A DNA stretch of 10,777 bases. It comes from JBDTVS01 sp040007095. GTDB taxonomy: Bacteria; Acidobacteriota; Vicinamibacteria; Vicinamibacterales; CAVVIG01. The translations under genes and the position numbers were made by a program. Positions 6,557 to 10,777 of the stretch are shown piece after piece. The notes below the pieces were generated by a model, which made no database searches, was not told the DNA's origin, and saw only the letters and a list, made by a program, of their open reading frames with translations. The stretch's first letter is position 1; every line of letters starts with the position of its first letter. The stretch is from positions 1 to 10,777 of the forward strand of contig JBDTVS010000193.1 of the NCBI GenBank assembly GCA_040007095.1. The letters are read 5' to 3'.

Positions 6557-8473
6557 ATGCCGATTAAGGTTCCGGTCGTCTTCGGACGCCTGCGTAACGC
6601 GGGTGAGCTTCTACTGGCCGGCTGGGTCGCCGCCGGCCTCCTGGGCGCGCTCGGCCTGAAATCAATCGCCGCACACCACATCGCTGATGGGCTGCTCGTG
6701 GCGGCGATGGTGCCTGCTGTACTGGCGGTGTCGGTCGACGTCGTGCGCCTCTTCATCGGCCAACGCCGGCTGGGCGTCGACCTGATCGCCCTCGTGGCGA
6801 TCCTCGGATCGCTGGCGTTGGGCGAGTACCTGGCCGGTGCGGTGGTGGCGCTGATGTACGCAGGCGGGCAGTCGCTGGAGGCGATGGCGGCTCGCCGTGC
6901 TCGCCGTGAAATGACCACGCTGATTCGGCGTGCGCCCAAGACGGCCAACCGCCGCAGCGGCGATGGCATCCGCACCGTGCCGGTTGCGGAGGTCGCCGTC
7001 GGCGACGTGCTGGTGGTTCGCACGGGTGAGGTCGTCCCGACAGACGGCCGGGTTGTCGGCGCCGCGGCCACGGTGGACCAGAGCACGCTGACCGGCGAGT
7101 CACTGCCGGTAGCCGTCGTCGATGGCGGCCGGGTCATGGGCGGTACCATCAACGCCGGCAGCCCCTTCGATTTCGTCGCCGAGCGGCCCGCCAATTCCAG
7201 TGCCTACTCCGCTCTGATCCGACTGATCAGACAGGTCGAACAGGACCGGGCGCCGCTGGTCAGACTGGCCGATCGCTACGCGGTTTTTTTCCTGCCTCTG
7301 ACCCTCGTCGTTGCCGGCCTGGCGTGGCTGCTGAGCGGCGATGCCGTGCGAGGCCTTGCGGTCGTCGTGGTCGCCACACCCTGTCCGCTCATCCTTGCCG
7401 CCCCGATTGCGCTCGTGGCCGGCGTGTCGCGGGCCGCCTCGCGAGGCATCATCGTCAAGAGCGGCACCGCCGTGGAGTTGCTGGGCCGGGCCGCGGTGGT
7501 CCTCTTCGACAAAACGGGCACCCTCACGTCGGGCACTCCCGCGATCCGCGAGATCCACACGGTCGCCGATATCGCCGACGAGCGACTGCTGCAACTGGCG
7601 GCGGCCGTTGACCAGCTCTCGCCGCATGTGCTGGCTGAAGCCCTGGTTGCCGCAGCCAGGGAGCGCAGGCTCCCGCTCGCGGCGCCGACGGGCGTACGCG
7701 AAGATCCCGGCAGCGGCATCGTCGGCACCGTCGACGGCCAACGTGTCGCCGTCGGCGGCCGCCGCTGGATGGCTGGCATCGGCTTCGATGTCTCGGCACT
7801 GGTGCCGTCGGGAGCGATCCGCGAAGAAGACGCCGGCCTGGCCCGGATACACGTCGGTATCGACGGATTCGGAGCCGGCACCATCGTCATGGCCGACTTC
7901 CTGCGACCGGACGCCGCGGACGCCGTGCGGCGGCTGCGGGAGTTGGGTGTGGGTGAGATTGCCATGGTCACCGGCGATCGCCGTTCGATTGCCGAGCGCC
8001 TCGGGGCGGAGCTCGACCTCGACCGCATCCATGCCGAGCTCTCCCCGGCCGACAAGGTTGCCATCGTGAACCATGCGGTGGCCGGACGGGGCGGGCGAAA
8101 CCGATCCGGCGGCGGGCCTGCCTGGGGCGGCGGCGGAACCGTGGTCATGGTGGGTGACGGCGTCAACGATGCCCCGGCCCTGGCGGCGGCCGACGTCGGC
8201 ATTGCCATCGGCGTTGCGGGGGCCACCGTGTCGGCCGAAACTGCAGATGTGGTAATTACCGTCGGCCGCATCGACAGGACGGCGGACGCGGTGGCGATCG
8301 GTCGGCGTTCGCTTGGGATCGCCCGTCAGAGCATCATCGTCGGCATGGCGCTGAGCATGGTGGCCATGGGCTTTGCCGCGGCGGGGATGTTGCCGCCGGT
8401 GGCTGGCGCGCTGCTTCAGGAAGTGATCGACCTGGCGGTGCTTCTCAACGCCTTGCGAGCACTGCGCGGCTGA
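6557..8473 (+). CDS. P1B-type heavy-metal ATPase with TPC motif
   Basis: A 638-residue inner-membrane pump that would export (or move) a transition metal at the cost of ATP. Visible parts: TGES of the actuator (179-182), the membrane metal motif ATPCPLILAAP (T274-P275-C276-P277), the phosphorylation site DKTGT (D318), SPHVLAEA where the family has its HP dipeptide, VTGDR, and GDGVNDAP (from 533). About eight membrane helices: two pairs before the actuator, two around TPC, and two at the C-terminus ending LLQEVIDLAVLLNALRAL. There is no N-terminal HMA or CxxC domain. The motif is TPC rather than CPC; TPC is used in the literature for the P1B-5 (nickel/iron-like) group, but the metal cannot be named from this. 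A TGA stands immediately before ATG 6557, so this is the first possible start, yet no ribosome binding site is visible. Confidence 0.88.
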   Translation: MPIKVPVVFGRLRNAGELLLAGWVAAGLLGALGLKSIAAHHIADGLLVAAMVPAVLAVSVDVVRLFIGQRRLGVDLIALVAILGSLALGEYLAGAVVALMYAGGQSLEAMAARRARREMTTLIRRAPKTANRRSGDGIRTVPVAEVAVGDVLVVRTGEVVPTDGRVVGAAATVDQSTLTGESLPVAVVDGGRVMGGTINAGSPFDFVAERPANSSAYSALIRLIRQVEQDRAPLVRLADRYAVFFLPLTLVVAGLAWLLSGDAVRGLAVVVVATPCPLILAAPIALVAGVSRAASRGIIVKSGTAVELLGRAAVVLFDKTGTLTSGTPAIREIHTVADIADERLLQLAAAVDQLSPHVLAEALVAAARERRLPLAAPTGVREDPGSGIVGTVDGQRVAVGGRRWMAGIGFDVSALVPSGAIREEDAGLARIHVGIDGFGAGTIVMADFLRPDAADAVRRLRELGVGEIAMVTGDRRSIAERLGAELDLDRIHAELSPADKVAIVNHAVAGRGGRNRSGGGPAWGGGGTVVMVGDGVNDAPALAAADVGIAIGVAGATVSAETADVVITVGRIDRTADAVAIGRRSLGIARQSIIVGMALSMVAMGFAAAGMLPPVAGALLQEVIDLAVLLNALRALRG

Positions 8474-8555
8474 GTCTCCGTCCGGAGGGTTGAGCGCCGC
8501 GGAAGACCAACCGCGTGTCCGAGACGCGATCGATCGGTGCCATTCCATCCCGAAT

Positions 8556-8598
8556 GATTCAGGCTGAAACCACAAGCCTTCAAAACGAAGGGCATCGC
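8556..8598 (+). repeat. Dispersed palindromic repeat, copy C
   Basis: Same order of blocks as copies A and B: GATTCA, TGAAAC, then the inverted repeat CCTTC-AAAAC-GAAGG (from 8577), ending in ATCGC. It lies 217 bases before the DUF488 start. The TTCAAA..GAA core also recurs as TTCAAACTGAA over the DUF488 start codon (from 8818), but there it encodes FKLK and may be chance. Confidence 0.6.
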
Positions 8599-8703
8599 CC
8601 CGAATGGATGTCAGGCAAGCTCGATGATCGTGGCCTCGAAATTGCTGGCGTGAAATCCAGTCATGTACATCGAGGTTATCACTTGGACACCCGCGATGGC
8701 GGT

Positions 8704-8719
8704 TACGTTTCGAAACGTA
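8704..8719. promoter_or_regulatory. 16-base perfect palindrome, probable operator
   Basis: TACGTTTCGAAACGTA reads the same on both strands. A third ACGTTTC half-site follows at 8726-8732, on the same strand as the first half and 20 bases from it, which suits a dimer or multimer binding here. It is about 95 bases before the DUF488 start. The regulator is unknown. Confidence 0.5.
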
Positions 8720-8814
8720 CCGGGAACGTTTCAGGTTGGCATCCGGCCGCGGAACAACGAGACGGCGTATGCGCCGGGGGCCGCCGTCGTTCGATGACGC
8801 GAGGCATGTGAACG

Positions 8815-9216
8815 ATGTTCAAACTGAAGCGTGCGTACGAGCCGGTGTCGAGGGCGGACGGCCGGCGGTTCCTCGTCGAACGGCTCTGGCCGCGCGGCCT
8901 CTCGAAAGCGAAGCTCCACGTCGAGGCGTGGCTCAAGGAGGCCGGCCCCAGCACCGAGTTGCGTAAGTGGTTCAGCCACGATCCCGAGAAGTGGGCTCGG
9001 TTTCGGACGCGGTACTTTCGCGAGCTCGACGCCCGGCCGGGCGCTTGGCAGCCCCTGGTATCGGCGGCGCAAGGCGGCGTCGTCACGCTCATCTACAGCT
9101 CGCATGACGCCGAGCACAACAACGCAGTCGCGCTTCGGGACTACCTGCAACCGAGGGTCAGGCCGCGCGAGACGGCGCGGCCGGCCGGGGCGCTGCCGAG
9201 ACGATCCTCCCGGTAA
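8815..9216 (+). CDS. DUF488 family protein (YeaO-like)
   Basis: A 133-residue, probably cytosolic protein of the DUF488/COG3189 family. Hallmarks: FKLKRAYEPV at the N-terminus, FLVERLWPRGLSK (about 19-31), WFSHDPEKWARFRTRYFREL and VTLIYSSHDAEHNNAVALRDYL. The molecular role of the family is unknown; it occurs often beside stress and metal genes. Start ATG 8815 fits the family N-terminus, with GAGG ten bases upstream. After about residue 115 (DYLQPR) the tail is rich in Arg, Pro and Ala and not conserved. The stop TAA (9214-9216) lies inside the first unit of a 24-base tandem duplication, so the C-terminal end may be recent. Confidence 0.87.
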   Translation: MFKLKRAYEPVSRADGRRFLVERLWPRGLSKAKLHVEAWLKEAGPSTELRKWFSHDPEKWARFRTRYFRELDARPGAWQPLVSAAQGGVVTLIYSSHDAEHNNAVALRDYLQPRVRPRETARPAGALPRRSSR

Positions 9217-9253
9217 CTGGATCTGCCGCCCTCCCGGTAACTGGATCTGCCGC
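9206..9253. repeat. Perfect 24-base tandem duplication over the DUF488 stop
   Basis: Units 9206-9229 and 9230-9253 are identical and directly adjacent; each begins CCTCCCGGTAACTGG and ends CTGCCGC. The first unit contains the DUF488 stop codon, the second lies in the gap that follows. An exact match with no spacer suggests a young slippage or duplication event, or an assembly artefact. Confidence 0.9.
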
Positions 9254-9285
9254 GTGCGGCGCCGGGCGCGCGACGCCTCGCAGCG

Positions 9286-9314
9286 TTGACGCGCGAAAAC
9301 AAGCGGCATAGACT
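9286..9314 (+). promoter_or_regulatory. Sigma-70-like promoter, likely leaderless transcript
   Basis: TTGACG (-35, 9286-9291) and TAGACT (-10, 9309-9314) are exactly 17 bases apart: five of six and four of six consensus bases. The expected transcription start is about 9321-9323, that is at the ATG of the next gene (9323), which has no ribosome binding site. This suits a leaderless mRNA. Confidence 0.55.
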
Positions 9315-9322
9315 CCGCGAGC

Positions 9323-10348
9323 ATGAGAGCCGCGACCTTCGAGATCCCCCAAGAGCGCAGTCAGGTCGCAGTGGCCGACGTCCTGTCGTCGTCCGTGTGG
9401 TTCATTCCGCTGCTCTATCCACTCGTGGCCCCGGCGCTGACGTGGAGCACGACGCTGGCGCTCCGGGGAGGCATTGCTGGAGCGTCGGCGCTTGCCGCGT
9501 CACTCGTCTGGGCGATGTCCGGCCCCTTCGCCGCAGTGCTCGTCCTCAACTTCCTCGATCGGACCGGGCGCGACCGATCGCAGTATCGCCTCTCGGTGTC
9601 GGGCGCGTATCTTGCCGCCATCACACCGCCGTTTTTTGCCGGGCTGGCCCAATGGCTGGCGCTTGCACACCTGGGGGCGTTCTGGCTCGAGGCCTGGTAT
9701 GGGACGGCGGCGGTGGTCGCGGTCGTGTCACTGACGATGACGCCGTCTGCGAGCGTGCCCCTGGCGGGTCTGCGGCGGGTCCACGGGTATGCCGCAGCGC
9801 TCATCACCGCATTCGCATTAGCCCACATCGCGAACCACGCGGCCGCGATCGCAAGCCTGACCGCCCATGTGGCCGTCCAGAACGTGCTGCGGCCCATCTA
9901 TCGTGAGCGGATTCTTGAGATAGGACTGGTCGCGTCCATCGTGCTGCAGATCGTGAGCGGCGTCGCGATGACGTGGCGCTCCCACCTCCGGAAGACGACC
10001 GCTCTCCGCAACGTGCAGACGGTGTCCGGGATCTACCTGGCAGTATTTCTCGGGTCCCACGTGCTCGCCACGATCAGCGGCCGGCAACACGCGGATACGA
10101 CGTTTGCGTGGGCGACGGGCGGGCCGACCGGTCTCATGTCCCGTCCGTCGAGCATGTACATGCTCCCGTACTACTCACTCAGCGTGCTCGCGCTGTTTGT
10201 CCACCTCGGCTGCCAGGCCCGGTGGAATCTTGCCAGGGTGCTGCCAGCGGCGGCTGCGCGTCGGATCTCAGAGGCTCTGATGGCCGCCGGCGTCCTCGCG
10301 GCCGCCGTGATCGCGCTGGCGGCGTGCGGCGTGCACGTGCTGCGCTGA
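9323..10348 (+). CDS. Polytopic membrane protein, possibly cytochrome b-like
   Basis: A 341-residue integral membrane protein with about eight hydrophobic helices. The last five (about 154-335) carry histidines at positions that could bind haem: H154 (RRVHGY), H168 and H172 (LAHIANH), H246 (FLGSHVLA) and H294 (LFVHLGCQAR). The pattern of R-x-HG, SGIYLAVFLGSHV and LFVHL..Q recalls the succinate dehydrogenase/fumarate reductase cytochrome b fold, but no flavoprotein or iron-sulfur partner is encoded nearby. I infer a b-type cytochrome or quinone-interacting protein with low confidence; an unassigned membrane family is the alternative. The gene is the last of the plus-strand block and faces nuoN end to end. 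ATG 9323 has no ribosome binding site but a promoter placed for a leaderless message. Confidence 0.7.
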   Translation: MRAATFEIPQERSQVAVADVLSSSVWFIPLLYPLVAPALTWSTTLALRGGIAGASALAASLVWAMSGPFAAVLVLNFLDRTGRDRSQYRLSVSGAYLAAITPPFFAGLAQWLALAHLGAFWLEAWYGTAAVVAVVSLTMTPSASVPLAGLRRVHGYAAALITAFALAHIANHAAAIASLTAHVAVQNVLRPIYRERILEIGLVASIVLQIVSGVAMTWRSHLRKTTALRNVQTVSGIYLAVFLGSHVLATISGRQHADTTFAWATGGPTGLMSRPSSMYMLPYYSLSVLALFVHLGCQARWNLARVLPAAAARRISEALMAAGVLAAAVIALAACGVHVLR

Positions 10349-10398
10349 GTCGGCATCCGCAAACCCTTCACCTGGCGCGGAGTGCTCTCGCCGCCTCG

Positions 10399-10504
10399 CG
10401 CAGTACAAACGCACTATTGCCGAACTCGAGCCGTCAGCGCTAAATCAGTACCGTGCAGCCCGCAAGAAGCCGGAGGTTCCGAGCTTCCCGAGCGTGAGGA
10501 GCAG
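10399..10504 (+). pseudogene. Possible decayed USP fragment (repeat of 6150-6184)
   Basis: Bases 10470-10504 match 6150-6184 of the small USP gene in 33 of 35 positions, and in the same frame both read GGSELPEREEQ. Upstream of it similarity is patchy (GCAGTAC at 10399 against the same bases of the USP gene near 6058), so the true extent is uncertain. I read it as a remnant of a second, related USP gene left between the membrane protein gene and nuoN. Confidence 0.4.
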
Positions 10505-10517
10505 ATGAACCGTCGTC

Positions 10518-10777
10518 TCAGGTCACGCTGGTGACCGCTACGCGGATGAGGGCGATCAGCGGTCCAGGATAGACGCCGAGCCAGGCCAGCAGCATTGTGA
10601 GCGCCGCGAGCGTGAGGCCGGCGACGATCGGCAAAGGCGGCATGCCGGTGTCCACGGTCTGTTCCACCGCCCGCTCCATGAACATCGTCACGATCACGCG
10701 CAGATAATAGAACAGCCCGATGCCGCTCGTCACCATCATCACCACGAGCAGCGACCACAGCGCCGCACCGCCGGCGG
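10518..10777 (-). CDS. nuoN: NADH-quinone oxidoreductase subunit N, C-terminal part
   Basis: NuoN is an antiporter-like, proton-pumping membrane subunit of respiratory complex I. The minus strand shows the last 85 residues: AALWSLLVVMMVTSGIGLFY, YLRVIVTMFMERAV, then LTLAALTMLLAWLGVYPGPL and a TGA at 10518-10520. The VxSGIGLFYYLRVI helix followed by a short loop and a LGVYPGPL end is typical of NuoN. The start and most of the gene lie beyond the right edge. The rest of the nuo operon is expected upstream of it, off the window. It converges on the membrane protein gene. Confidence 0.88.
   Translation of the reverse strand, partial: AGGAALWSLLVVMMVTSGIGLFYYLRVIVTMFMERAVEQTVDTGMPPLPIVAGLTLAALTMLLAWLGVYPGPLIALIRVAVTSVT

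Larger units (their letters stand above)
8474..8814. other. Regulatory-looking gap before the DUF488 gene
   Basis: No protein is recognised here. A frame is open at 8515-8811, but it has no family resemblance or ribosome binding site. The gap holds repeat copy C (8556-8598), the 8-base palindrome ATGTACAT (8663-8670), and the 16-base palindrome at 8704-8719 with a further ACGTTTC half-site at 8726-8732. This is the densest group of symmetric DNA elements in the window, so it probably controls the DUF488 gene. No terminator with a T-run follows the ATPase. Confidence 0.5.

Noticed and set aside
8476..8487. CTCC/GGAG hairpin just after the ATPase stop
   Set aside because: Four-base stem without a T-run; too weak for a terminator.
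7100..8575. Long minus-strand frame opposite the metal ATPase
   Set aside because: Composition is that of a shadow frame (rich in R, H, D, G repeats) and the plus strand has all P-type ATPase motifs.
8515..8811. Plus-strand frame of 98 residues before DUF488
   Set aside because: It covers the repeat and palindromes, shows no domain and has no ribosome binding site.

Overview
The DNA is GC-rich, and its genes (a transaldolase, a complex I NuoN, an orphan NuoF-like diaphorase, several universal stress proteins) suit a soil or sediment Gram-negative bacterium. Acidobacteriota (Vicinamibacteria-like) is my best guess. This is an inference from gene content and style, and nothing in the window proves the taxon.

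Layout. Housekeeping genes on the minus strand stand at both edges: the start of a transaldolase at the left (211 to 1) and the end of nuoN at the right (10777 to 10518). Next to the transaldolase is a remnant of a 2-oxoacid dehydrogenase E1 beta gene (about 869 to 639, minus) in a long stretch that otherwise looks non-coding (212-1611). Everything between is on the plus strand: an APH-like/P-loop kinase fusion (1612-3207) closely followed by a tandem universal stress protein (3226-4104); a 364-base gap; an orphan NuoF-like NADH dehydrogenase subunit (4469-5800); a single-domain-like universal stress protein (5915-6502); a P1B-type metal ATPase with a TPC motif (6557-8473); a 341-base regulatory-looking gap; a DUF488 protein (8815-9216); and a polytopic, histidine-bearing membrane protein (9323-10348) with a probable leaderless promoter.

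How the genes may work together. The kinase-fusion plus tandem-USP pair has the same make-up as the Rv2004c-Rv2005c pair of the Mycobacterium tuberculosis DosR dormancy regulon. With a second USP, a metal pump, a diaphorase subunit and a possible cytochrome b-like protein, the block reads as a stress, hypoxia or dormancy island dropped between housekeeping genes. No regulator (histidine kinase or response regulator) is seen inside the window.

The most unusual DNA-level signals are three same-orientation copies of a roughly 43-base repeat with a palindromic core (420-461, 1245-1288, 8556-8598), two of them upstream of island genes. There is also a 16-base perfect palindrome at 8704-8719, a 24-base tandem duplication that covers the DUF488 stop codon, and a 35-base piece of the USP gene repeated beside nuoN at the right edge of the island.
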